64,000 nucleotides of DNA from Alphaproteobacteria bacterium (GTDB taxonomy: Bacteria; Pseudomonadota; Alphaproteobacteria; JAVJRE01), in contig JAVJRE010000007.1 in assembly GCA_040218575.1 (NCBI GenBank), positions 496,001-560,000 of the forward strand, in the 5' to 3' direction. The notes beneath the pieces are model-generated. The model had not been told where the DNA came from and did not search any database. It was given only the letters and a program-made list of their open reading frames with translations. The translations under genes were made by a program, and so were the position numbers. Below are positions 8,278 through 16,313 of this stretch, piece by piece; positions within the stretch are counted from its first letter, which is position 1; each line of letters begins with the position of its first letter.

Positions 8278-9528
8278 ATGTCGGTTGACATAACGATGGT
8301 GGCAAAGAACACGCCCGGCGCCGGGATCAAGGACTATGAGGCGCAGATCGACATGGTGGCGCTGCGCGCCTTCCGTCTCAAGCGGTTGCAGGCGGAGCTA
8401 CGGCGCCTGGACCTCGGTGGCGCTGTCCTCTACGACCCGATCAATGTGCGCTATGCCACCGGCAGCCGACAGATGGCCGTGTGGTCGCTGCACAATGCCT
8501 GCCGCTATGCGTTCGTGCCGGCGGAGGGCAAGCCTGTCCTGTTTGAGTTTGATGCGGTAGGCGCTCTCCAGGCGGCCAGGGCGCTGGAGTCCATCGGCGA
8601 GGTGCGGCCGGCCATCATGTGGTTCTATTTTGTCGCCGGCGGCAAGGCAGACGAGCGGGCCGTGCAATGGGCCGACGAGATCGCCGACCTGGTCAAGGAA
8701 CGCTGCGGCGGCAATCATCGCATCGCCTTCGACCATCTGGACTATAAGGGCGTCGCCCTGCTGCAGGATCGCGGAATAACCGTCACCGATGCCCAGATGC
8801 CGGTGGAGCGCGCCCGCGCCGTCAAGGGGCCGGAAGAAATCGCCTGCATGAATGTCTGCATTTCGGTGTGCGAGACCGGCATGGCCCGTATGCACGAGGC
8901 GCTGAAGCCCGGCCTTACGGAAAACGCACTGTGGTCCATCCTCCACCAGACCAATATCGAGATGGGCGGCGAGTGGATTGAGACGCGGTTGCTGGCCTCC
9001 GGTGGCCGCACCAATCCGTGGTTCCAGGAATGCGGCGAACGGATGATCCGTCCCGGCGACCTGATTGCCTTCGACACCGACCTCATCGGTCCCTTCGGCT
9101 ATTGCGCCGACATCAGCCGCACGTTCCACTGCGGCCCCGGCAAGCCGAGCGAAGAGCAAAAGACCCTCTACAAGCTGTCGGTCGAACAGATCGAACACAA
9201 CATGGCGCTGCTCAAGCCCGGCATGTCGTTCCGTGAGCTGGTGGAAAAGAGCTGGCGCATTCCCAATGCCTATGCGGCCAACGCCTACCCGCTCTATCAC
9301 GGTGTCGGCATGGCCGATGAATGGCCGGCCATCGTTCACCGCGGCGAAATGGACAAGCTGACCGACCCGGACGATGTGATGCTGGAGAACATGACCATCT
9401 GCGTTGAAAGCTATATCGGCGCCGATAGCGGCGCAGAGGGCGTCAAGATGGAGCAGCAGGTGCTGATCACCGAGAATGGCTATCAGCTCCTCTCCACCTA
9501 TCCCTACGACGAGGCGTTGCTGTCCTGA
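8278..9528 (+). CDS. dddP: M24 (creatinase/prolidase fold) protein, DddP-like candidate DMSP lyase
   Basis: A 416-residue pita-bread-fold protein. The block GGEWIETRLLASGGRTNPWF is a hallmark of DddP, which cleaves dimethylsulfoniopropionate to dimethyl sulfide and acrylate. The six metal ligands expected from DddP structures are present with matching spacing: Asp266 and Asp268 (AFDTDLIG), Asp278 (CADISRTF), His341 (YHGVGMADEWP), Glu377 (CVESYIG) and Glu392 (KMEQQVLIT). Asp347, six residues after the His, corresponds to the proposed catalytic base. The tyrosine reported a few residues before the His in DddP appears shifted by one here. ATG 8278 has a strong GGGGGAAGG ribosome site; an upstream in-frame start would place the preceding hairpin in the protein. 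A related M24 enzyme with another substrate remains possible. Confidence 0.72.
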   Translation: MSVDITMVAKNTPGAGIKDYEAQIDMVALRAFRLKRLQAELRRLDLGGAVLYDPINVRYATGSRQMAVWSLHNACRYAFVPAEGKPVLFEFDAVGALQAARALESIGEVRPAIMWFYFVAGGKADERAVQWADEIADLVKERCGGNHRIAFDHLDYKGVALLQDRGITVTDAQMPVERARAVKGPEEIACMNVCISVCETGMARMHEALKPGLTENALWSILHQTNIEMGGEWIETRLLASGGRTNPWFQECGERMIRPGDLIAFDTDLIGPFGYCADISRTFHCGPGKPSEEQKTLYKLSVEQIEHNMALLKPGMSFRELVEKSWRIPNAYAANAYPLYHGVGMADEWPAIVHRGEMDKLTDPDDVMLENMTICVESYIGADSGAEGVKMEQQVLITENGYQLLSTYPYDEALLS

Positions 9529-9574
9529 CCGGCAGCGGCGCCGTTCCGGTCTACTACAGCAATATGAGCGCACC

Positions 9575-10579
9575 ATGGCGGATACAGCCTTTCCGGTCAT
9601 AGACCTGACACCCTTCCGCACCGGCGATGAATCCGCCAAGCGGAAAGTGGCTCGTCTCATAGACCAGACGTGCCGCGAAATCGGCTTTCTCGGCGTCGTC
9701 GGCCATGGCATTGACGAGGCGCGAATCCAGGCCTGCTACGACTCCGCTCGCGCCTTTTTTGACCGGCCCATGGCGGAGAAGATGGCCATCCGCCAGCCGG
9801 CCGCCAACATCGTGCGGGGCTATATTCCGCTCGGCGGCGGCGCTCTGGCCGCGACCGAAGGCGAGGAAACCCCGCCCGACCTCAAGGAGAGCCTGACCAT
9901 CGGCGCGCTGCAGCCCTACCCGTCCGCGCCGGGGGCTCTGGCGACCCTGCGTTCTCCCAATCTGTGGCCGGAAAAGCCGGCGGCGCTGCGCCCGGCCTGG
10001 CAGGCCTATTATCGCGACCTGGAAGAGCTGGGCCGCACCCTCATGCGCGCCTTTGCTCTCGCCCTGGATCTGGAGGAGGATTATTTCCTCTGTCGCATGG
10101 ATCGTCATTTCAGCATCCTCTCGGCCATCCACTATCCCGACCAGGCCGAAGAGCCCAGACCCGGCCAGCTCCGCGCCGGCGTCCACAGCGACTTCGGCAC
10201 GCTCACCATTCTCCGTCCCGACGACGCACCGGGCGGGCTGCAGGTGCTGGACAAGACCGGCAAATGGGCCGACGCGCCCCGTCTGCCAGGCGGCTTTATC
10301 ATCAATATCGGCGATCTGATGGCGCGCTGGACCAATGACCGCTGGGTCTCCACCCTGCACCGGGTGGTCAATCCACCCCGTGACAAGGCGCTGGGCAGTC
10401 GCCGTATCTCTCTGGCCTATTTCCAGGAGATCAATCCCGACATCGAAGTGACCGCCTTGCCGACCTGTGTTGATGCGGAGCATCCGGCGCGCTTCGCGCC
10501 GGTCACTGCCGGTGCCCACCATATCGACAAGTTCAGCCGCCAGGCGGCGGCAGCGGCAAAGGCACAAGCACAGTCCTGA
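9575..10579 (+). CDS. 2-oxoglutarate/Fe(II)-dependent oxygenase, isopenicillin-N-synthase-like family
   Basis: A 334-residue oxygenase of the DIOX_N plus 2OG-FeII_Oxy architecture. The N-terminus FPVIDLTPF and GFLGVVGHGID is the standard DIOX_N start. The iron facial triad is complete: His204 and Asp206 in VHSDFGTLTIL and His262 in STLHRVVNP, and Arg277 in SRRISLAYF would bind 2-oxoglutarate. Plant and bacterial relatives hydroxylate or desaturate small acids and amino acids; the closest bacterial uses are unknown. ATG at 9575 removes an improbable leader that would overlap the preceding gene. It follows the DddP-like gene by 46 bases and is likely co-transcribed. Confidence 0.85.
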   Translation: MADTAFPVIDLTPFRTGDESAKRKVARLIDQTCREIGFLGVVGHGIDEARIQACYDSARAFFDRPMAEKMAIRQPAANIVRGYIPLGGGALAATEGEETPPDLKESLTIGALQPYPSAPGALATLRSPNLWPEKPAALRPAWQAYYRDLEELGRTLMRAFALALDLEEDYFLCRMDRHFSILSAIHYPDQAEEPRPGQLRAGVHSDFGTLTILRPDDAPGGLQVLDKTGKWADAPRLPGGFIINIGDLMARWTNDRWVSTLHRVVNPPRDKALGSRRISLAYFQEINPDIEVTALPTCVDAEHPARFAPVTAGAHHIDKFSRQAAAAAKAQAQS

Positions 10580-10610
10580 GCAGCGCCGGAGAGGCCGCCG
10601 GCCGTCGCGG

Positions 10611-10787
10611 TCAGACCGGCGACTTCCCCGAAGACAGCGTCTTGCCCATGCGGACCGTCTTGCCCGCCGTAGCGATCTGCGCCCAGCCGTTGCGTTCGCA
10701 GAGCCGGATGGTCTCCGTCATGTCTGCATGGGTATTCAGACGCATTTCGTCATAGCCGTGATCCAGCGCCGCGCGCTCGGGCCCGGC
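10611..10787 (-). pseudogene. Remnant of a GNAT acetyltransferase (C-terminal third only)
   Basis: Minus-strand codons from about 10787 to the TGA at 10611-10613 encode ALDHGYDEMRLNTHADMTET followed by IRLCERNGWAQIATAGKTVR and a short tail. This matches the last strand-helix-strand of GNAT enzymes (GY-x-E-x-RLNTH, then a lone strand ending in M-x-K-x-L). The acetyl-CoA loop and everything upstream are missing: the frame runs into the end of the epimerase gene with no start codon. It is therefore a decayed fragment or, less likely, the 3' end of a gene disrupted in this strain. No repeats suggest how it was truncated. Confidence 0.55.
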
Positions 10788-10792
10788 GGACG

Positions 10793-11821
10793 CTAGCTGC
10801 CGGCGCCGGAGTCCCGCAGCCAGCGCACATAATCGGCCATGGCGTCCCGGTGCGGTGTCGGCCGCCAGCCGAACTCGTCTTCCAGACGGGCCCGGCTGCG
10901 CACCCGCCAGACTCCGCCGCGCATGTGCAGCGGCTGCACATAGTCGGCCGCCGCCGCCGGCGCTTCACTGATGGCGAAGTCGGGCGCCGCCAGGCGCACG
11001 CCCTCGGCCAGATCGCTGATCGTCGCCCGCTCGCCATAGCCGATGTTGTAGGCCGCGTGGCGCGGCGCATCCGCCTCCAGCAGATGAACCATGGCGCGGC
11101 CCACGTCCGGCGCGTACAGCCAGTCATAGGATCCTTGCAGGCTGTTGACCCGGAACGCCTGGCCGGCCACTGCCCGGTGCGCCATATGCCAGGGCACCGG
11201 ATGGACGTTGCGCGCGCCGGTGTCGCGGTCCATGGGCCCATAAATAGCCGACGGCCGCACGCTCAGCGCCGACAGGCCGAACAGGTCGGCAAAGCGCCGC
11301 ACCAGACGCTCGCCCGTTGCCTTGGAAATATCATAGAGCGCCGCATCCGGCTGCAGCGGCTCGTCCTCCGTGATCGGAGGTTCCGGCGGATCGTCCGGCT
11401 GGCCCTGATGGCCATATCCGTATACGCCGGAGCTGAGATAGATAAAGCGTTTGAGGTTGGGCAACTGCCTCGCCCAGTCCAGAGCCCTGACCGTGCCCAT
11501 GATATTGATGGCCAGGGTCCGTGCCGGATTGTCCTTGTCCGGGTTGACGCTGGGGTCGGGGGCGATGGGGCTGACCGCGGCGCCGTGCACCACCCGGCTC
11601 ACCACCGCGGGGTCTATTGCGCCAGACCATGCCTGCCAGTCGCCGATATCGGCGGCGATGAAGCGGATGCGGTGACGCACCGGGCGAAAGAACACTTCCG
11701 CTGCCTTGTCCGGTGCCGACCGGTCCACCACGATGACCTCGGCCGACGGGTCCTTCTCCAGCCACTGGCGCACCAGATGGCTGAGAACGAAACCGGTGCC
11801 GCCGGTGACCACAAGGGTCAT
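10793..11821 (-). CDS. NAD(P)-dependent epimerase/dehydratase (extended SDR family)
   Basis: A 342-residue extended short-chain dehydrogenase. The N-terminal TLVVTGGTGFVLSHL is the Rossmann G-x-x-G-x-x-[hydrophobic] loop, the catalytic Ser lies in YLSSGVYG and the catalytic Tyr/Lys pair in YDISKATGERLV. The pattern SVRPSAIYGPMDRDTG is typical of sugar-nucleotide epimerases and dehydratases, though related proteins act on non-sugar substrates. ATG 11821 overlaps the stop of the upstream hydrolase gene by 4 bases (ATGA), which fixes the start and indicates translational coupling. It is the third gene of the operon that starts with the halogenase-like oxygenase. Confidence 0.82.
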   Translation of the reverse strand: MTLVVTGGTGFVLSHLVRQWLEKDPSAEVIVVDRSAPDKAAEVFFRPVRHRIRFIAADIGDWQAWSGAIDPAVVSRVVHGAAVSPIAPDPSVNPDKDNPARTLAINIMGTVRALDWARQLPNLKRFIYLSSGVYGYGHQGQPDDPPEPPITEDEPLQPDAALYDISKATGERLVRRFADLFGLSALSVRPSAIYGPMDRDTGARNVHPVPWHMAHRAVAGQAFRVNSLQGSYDWLYAPDVGRAMVHLLEADAPRHAAYNIGYGERATISDLAEGVRLAAPDFAISEAPAAAADYVQPLHMRGGVWRVRSRARLEDEFGWRPTPHRDAMADYVRWLRDSGAGS

Positions 11822-12738
11822 GCGCCACCTGCCTGATAGGGATGGGTCGCCATCCAGTGCCGGGCGATCTCCTCCCGCGTGGCGAACCACACGCCGTCGT
11901 GCTTCATGGCGTAGTCGAGGAACCGCTCCAGCGCCAGGATGCGGCCGGGACGGCCGACAATGCGCGAGTGCAGGCTGATGGTCATCATCTTCGGCGCCAC
12001 CTCGCCTTCGCGGTACAGCACATCGAAGCTGTCCTTGAGATAATGCTCGTAGTGGCCCCCATAGGAAAAGCCGTTGGGGTGCACGAACTTGGTATCGTTG
12101 TTGTCGAACTGATGGGGCAGCACCAGATGGCCCTTGCCGGCCACCGTCTCCCAGTATGGCAGATCATCCGACAGGGAATCTGAATCGTAGAGAAAGCCGC
12201 CTTCCTCCACCACCAGGCGCCGGGTGTTCATGCTCGGCCGGCCGGTGCACCAGCCGACCGGGCGCTTGCCACAGATGCGGGCGATGATATCCACCGCCTT
12301 CTCCATGTGCTCACGCTCCAGCGCCTCGTCCATGCCGTGATAGTTGATCCAGCGATACCCGTGGCTCATGACCTCGAACCCGGCCTTGACGGCGGCTTCA
12401 CCGGCGGCCGGGTTGCGCTCCAGCGCCATGGCCACCGCATAGACCGTCGCCGGCAGTCCGCGGGAGGTCAGCGAGCGCATGATCCGCCAATAGCCGGCCC
12501 GGCTGCCATACTCATACATGCTCTCGATATTGACTTCGCGCTGGCCCGGCAGAGGCGTCAGGCCGGCCACTTCCGACAGGATCGACTCCGAGTGGGCATC
12601 CCCGTGCAGGATGGAATATTCCGACCCCTCCTCGACAGCGATGACCAGCGAGATGCACACCTTGGCCTGGCCGGGCCACTGGGCGTGGGGCGGCTCGGCG
12701 CCATAGCCGATAAGGTCACGCGGATAGCCGTCGTTCAT
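11818..12738 (-). CDS. PuuE/allantoinase-like polysaccharide-deacetylase-fold hydrolase
   Basis: A 306-residue NodB-fold protein of the PuuE subgroup. The opening YPRDLIGYGAEPPHAQWPGQ, then VCISLVIAVEEGSEYSILHG and EVMSHGYRWINY follow the cofactor-independent allantoinase layout. The metal-binding Asp-Asp of true deacetylases is replaced by the Glu-rich EEGSE segment. PuuE opens the hydantoin ring of allantoin; related proteins may act on other cyclic amides or formyl groups. The start at 12738 overlaps the upstream oxygenase stop (ATGA) and the 3' end overlaps the epimerase start. It is clearly diverged from the three tandem paralogues near 58-61 kb: it keeps SHG where they have NHC. Confidence 0.82.
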   Translation of the reverse strand: MNDGYPRDLIGYGAEPPHAQWPGQAKVCISLVIAVEEGSEYSILHGDAHSESILSEVAGLTPLPGQREVNIESMYEYGSRAGYWRIMRSLTSRGLPATVYAVAMALERNPAAGEAAVKAGFEVMSHGYRWINYHGMDEALEREHMEKAVDIIARICGKRPVGWCTGRPSMNTRRLVVEEGGFLYDSDSLSDDLPYWETVAGKGHLVLPHQFDNNDTKFVHPNGFSYGGHYEHYLKDSFDVLYREGEVAPKMMTISLHSRIVGRPGRILALERFLDYAMKHDGVWFATREEIARHWMATHPYQAGGA

Positions 12739-13745
12739 ATCTTTCGTCCTCTTGCTTTGGCTTTGGTCAACTGAGCGATGGCGCGGTCCAGCCCGTCACG
12801 GCTGGCAGCCAGAGTCCGGGCCAGATCCGCCGCCGGCTGGCCGGCGCGGATCTGGTCGGCCACTTGATCCAGCCGCCGGGCGGTCTGCCGCGCGGTCATG
12901 CGGGCATATTCCGGCAACAGCAGCATGTCCGGGTCGGTCGCCTGTAATCCGGCAAGTTCTGTCCTGTCCACCGCCGCCGGATCGGCCGGCACATAGCAGT
13001 TGACCAGCGTAATGCGGCCCGGCACACGGCTGATGTCGCGAATCCAGTGGAGGATCGCCGGTCCCTGCATGGCAATGGCAAATCCGGGCCGCACCAGCCC
13101 GGTGGACTCCCGGCGTCCCGCGGTCAGCGGCTTGCCGGCGGCGAGACGGGCCAGACCGTCGGCCACGCGGCCGCGCCACACCTGAAAATCATCCGCATGG
13201 TCATCTGCCGGTTCGGCAATCGCCAGCATGATGACAAACGGCACGGAGCCCGCATGCCAGCGGTCACGCCCCAGTGCCGCGTCGTCCGGCGCCAGATTGG
13301 TGTGGGCGCGGTTGAGCAGCAGTGGGTGCGGCGCCACCGCGCAGTGCAGCATATGCGAGACATGGGCCGTCACCTCCGGCGACGCGCACAGCCCGTCCAG
13401 AAAGCGCGAGCGATAAACCCCGCCGCGAATCAGACTCGGCAGGTCCGGCGCCAGTCGCCGCTCCCGGGCGAGACGGCGGATGATCCGTCCGGCTGTCCGC
13501 ACACCCTCCTCGCTCAGCAGGCGAAAGGGGCCGGCCAGCGCCACCGGGCCCGGAAACCCTTCCGCCTGGCGGCGGCTGTAGCCGATCTCATCCAGCCGGA
13601 TGCGACGACGGGGCCGGCCCGGCGCCAGGTGCCGCCGGGCGCTGAACCGCACATCGCCCGCCACCGGCGACAGGCCGGCCGGCGGCCGGCCGGCCAGTAA
13701 CAGAGGGCCGTCGGCGCCGAGCATCGTGACAGTGGGCTGGGGCAT
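12735..13745 (-). CDS. Putative Fe(II)/2-oxoglutarate-type enzyme with HAG facial-triad variant (candidate non-heme halogenase)
   Basis: A 336-residue protein of a little-described Fe/2OG-like family. The core reads DRWHAGSVPFVIML around residues 161-174, and the second half has GFAIAMQGPAILHWIRDI and then GRITLVNCYVP. By analogy, His164 and His233 would hold iron and Arg244 would bind 2-oxoglutarate. In related dioxygenases the first motif is W-H-x-D, but here the aspartate position is Gly166. This H-x-G/A substitution is the feature that opens a halide site in SyrB2, WelO5 and BesD. ATG 13745 is chosen because upstream in-frame codons to 13967 are arginine- and proline-rich and do not resemble the family. 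It is the first gene of an operon with a PuuE-like hydrolase and an epimerase. A dead or differently liganded enzyme is the main alternative. Confidence 0.55.
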   Translation of the reverse strand: MPQPTVTMLGADGPLLLAGRPPAGLSPVAGDVRFSARRHLAPGRPRRRIRLDEIGYSRRQAEGFPGPVALAGPFRLLSEEGVRTAGRIIRRLARERRLAPDLPSLIRGGVYRSRFLDGLCASPEVTAHVSHMLHCAVAPHPLLLNRAHTNLAPDDAALGRDRWHAGSVPFVIMLAIAEPADDHADDFQVWRGRVADGLARLAAGKPLTAGRRESTGLVRPGFAIAMQGPAILHWIRDISRVPGRITLVNCYVPADPAAVDRTELAGLQATDPDMLLLPEYARMTARQTARRLDQVADQIRAGQPAADLARTLAASRDGLDRAIAQLTKAKARGRKI

Positions 13746-14023
13746 GGCGATCTGAGATGAAACGTGGTGGCGATACGGCGCTACCATGGCGCGGTCGGCC
13801 ACCGCCCACCAGTCCCCCCAAATGGTCCGACCGGCCACAGCCCAGGGCCGCGCTCCTGCGGTTCGTTCCGGTATGATAGGATAACCGGCTGCCCCAACCT
13901 CCGGACTCGGCCGGACGTCCCGCCCCCTGCCGCCGTCCCATGCCGCCGTCAGCCGGGTCCGGTTCATTCTACTGTCACAATTCGCTGCTAGATGTACTTG
14001 TTCCCCCTGCCCCGGAGTCTCTG

Positions 14024-16261
14024 ATGAGCCTGGACGCCGTCCCGTCCGCCGCCCACCCGGCCAGCGCGCCTGACCGCGTCGCGCTGGCCACCTCGCCCGA
14101 GCGTTTCATCAATCGGGAACTGTCATGGCTCGCCTTCAACAACCGTGTGCTGGAGCAGGCCGCCGACCCGCGCCATCCGGTTCTGGAGCGGCTGCGCTTT
14201 CTGTCCATTTCCGCCAGCAATCTTGATGAGTTTTACATGGTCCGCGTGTCGGGACTGGTGGAGCAGGTGCAGGCCGGTATCGTCAGCCCGGCGGATGATG
14301 GCCTCAGCCCGGCTCAGCAACTGGAGCCGATCCGGTTGGAGGCCGCCCGTCTCATCGAGAATCAGCAGACCTGCTGGATCAACACCCAGCGCGAACTGAG
14401 CGACCACGGGATAGAGGTGGTCCGCGCCGACAGCCTGACCGCGGCGGAGCGCCGCTGGCTGGCCGATTATTTTGCCGCTGAGGTCTTTATCTGTCTGACC
14501 CCGATCGCTCTCGACCCGGCCCACCCCTTTCCATTCATCCCCAACCTCGGCTTCGGCATGGCGCTGCAAATGCGGCGCCAGAGCGACGGCGAGCTCATGG
14601 ACGGGCTGGTTCTGATCCCGCCGCAGATCGACCGCTTTGTCGCCCTGCCCGCATCGCCGGTGGAAGCGGCGGCTGACGGGCCGCGCCGCGTCATTGCGCT
14701 GGAGGATATTATCGCGGCGCATGTCGATCGGATTTTTCCCGGCTTTGACGTGCGGGGAACCGGTTTGTTCCGCGTCATCCGGGACAGCGACGTGGAAATC
14801 GAGGAGGAAGCGGAAGACCTGGTGCGGGTCTATGAAAACGCCCTGCGCCGCCGCCGTCGCGGCATCGTCATCCGTCTCGACATCAGCGCCGGCATGCCAT
14901 CTGACCTGCGATCCTTTCTTGTTCGCAAACTTGATGCCCACATGCATGACGTCGTCGTCCATGACGGCATCCTTGGCCTGGCGGATATCAGACAGCTCAT
15001 CGTGGATGACCGCCCGGACCTGCTTTTTCCGCCGTTCGAGACGCGCTTTCCAGAGCGTATCCGCGATTTCGGCGGGGATTGCTTCGCCGCCATCCAACAT
15101 AAGGACATCATCGTCCACCACCCGTATGAAAGCTTTGACGTGGTGGTGCAGTTCGTCCGCCAGGCGGCGCAGGATCCGGCGGTGGTTGCCATCAAGCAGA
15201 CTCTGTATCGCACCAGTGAGGACTCACCTGTTCTCAGGGCGCTGACCGAGGCGGCGGAGGCCGGCAAATCGGTCACCGCCATGATCGAACTCAAGGCCCG
15301 CTTCGACGAGGAACGCAACATCCGCTGGGCGCGAAACCTGGAGCGGGCCGGCGTTCAGGTGGTCTACGGATTCCTCGACCTTAAGACCCATGCGAAGGTC
15401 GCGCTGGTGGTGCGGCGCGAGAATAACACGCTCCGTTCCTACGCCCATTTCGGGACCGGCAACTATCATCCGGTCACCGCGCGCATATACACTGACCTCT
15501 CCTACTTCACGTGCGATCCGGTTCTCTGCCGTGACGCCGCCGTGCTGTTCAACTATATGACCGGCTATGCCGAGCCCAAGGCCCTGGCCAAGCTGGCGGT
15601 GGCGCCGGTGAATCTCCGTCAGACCCTGCTCCGTCTCATTGCCGAGGAGGCCGATCACGCCCGCGCCGGCAGACCGGCGCACATCTGGGCCAAGCTCAAC
15701 TCGCTGGTGGACGCCGGAATCATCGACGCGCTCTATGGGGCCAGCCAGGCCGGAGTCGACATCCAGCTCGTGGTCCGCGGTATCTGCTGCCTGCGGCCGG
15801 GACTGCCCGGCCTTTCGGAGAGAATCACCGTTCGTTCCATCGTCGGCCGCTTTCTGGAACACAGTCGCATAGTTTGTTTCGGGGCCGGTCACGGTCTGCC
15901 ATCGGACCAGGCAAAGGTATATATTTCCTCGGCCGACTGGATGCCGCGAAATCTGGACCGGCGCGTGGAAACCCTGGTGCCCATCGGCAACGTGACAGTC
16001 CACCGTCAGGTGCTTGATCAGATCATGGTCGCCAATTTGAAGGACGAGGCCCAGACTTGGCTCCTAGGCCCCGACGGCACCTACTCCCGGATCGCTGCGC
16101 CCGCCGACGCGTTCAGCGCCCACAACTATTTCATGACCAACCCCTCTCTGTCGGGGCGGGGGCGGGCGCTTGCCGGCGACGCGGCGGCGCCGCTGAGCCT
16201 GGCCGATTCGCCCACCGCCCGTTTCCGGCCGCGTCCGGTGCCGGCCCCAGACAGCGCCTGA
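14024..16261 (+). CDS. ppk1: Polyphosphate kinase 1
   Basis: A 745-residue PPK1 that reversibly polymerises the terminal phosphate of ATP into polyphosphate. All domains are present: N-terminal helical domain starting [20 protein letters not shown], the head domain ([11 protein letters not shown]), and two phospholipase-D-like catalytic domains. The autophosphorylated histidine lies in [15 protein letters not shown] and the second catalytic His in the later [12 protein letters not shown] region, with [15 protein letters not shown] following. ATG 14024 gives the normal family start; the in-frame codons upstream are not conserved. It precedes the exopolyphosphatase gene by 52 bases. Confidence 0.97.
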   Translation: MSLDAVPSAAHPASAPDRVALATSPERFINRELSWLAFNNRVLEQAADPRHPVLERLRFLSISASNLDEFYMVRVSGLVEQVQAGIVSPADDGLSPAQQLEPIRLEAARLIENQQTCWINTQRELSDHGIEVVRADSLTAAERRWLADYFAAEVFICLTPIALDPAHPFPFIPNLGFGMALQMRRQSDGELMDGLVLIPPQIDRFVALPASPVEAAADGPRRVIALEDIIAAHVDRIFPGFDVRGTGLFRVIRDSDVEIEEEAEDLVRVYENALRRRRRGIVIRLDISAGMPSDLRSFLVRKLDAHMHDVVVHDGILGLADIRQLIVDDRPDLLFPPFETRFPERIRDFGGDCFAAIQHKDIIVHHPYESFDVVVQFVRQAAQDPAVVAIKQTLYRTSEDSPVLRALTEAAEAGKSVTAMIELKARFDEERNIRWARNLERAGVQVVYGFLDLKTHAKVALVVRRENNTLRSYAHFGTGNYHPVTARIYTDLSYFTCDPVLCRDAAVLFNYMTGYAEPKALAKLAVAPVNLRQTLLRLIAEEADHARAGRPAHIWAKLNSLVDAGIIDALYGASQAGVDIQLVVRGICCLRPGLPGLSERITVRSIVGRFLEHSRIVCFGAGHGLPSDQAKVYISSADWMPRNLDRRVETLVPIGNVTVHRQVLDQIMVANLKDEAQTWLLGPDGTYSRIAAPADAFSAHNYFMTNPSLSGRGRALAGDAAAPLSLADSPTARFRPRPVPAPDSA

Positions 16262-16313
16262 TTGCGCTGGCAAGCGCGCCACTACGGCCGCCGGCCAACG
16301 GCGTGACCGGGCC

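Noticed and set aside
13746-13967. N-terminal extension of the halogenase-like protein to an upstream in-frame start
   Set aside because: The 74 extra residues are Arg/Pro/Trp-rich without predicted structure and do not resemble the family; ATG 13745 begins the plausible domain.
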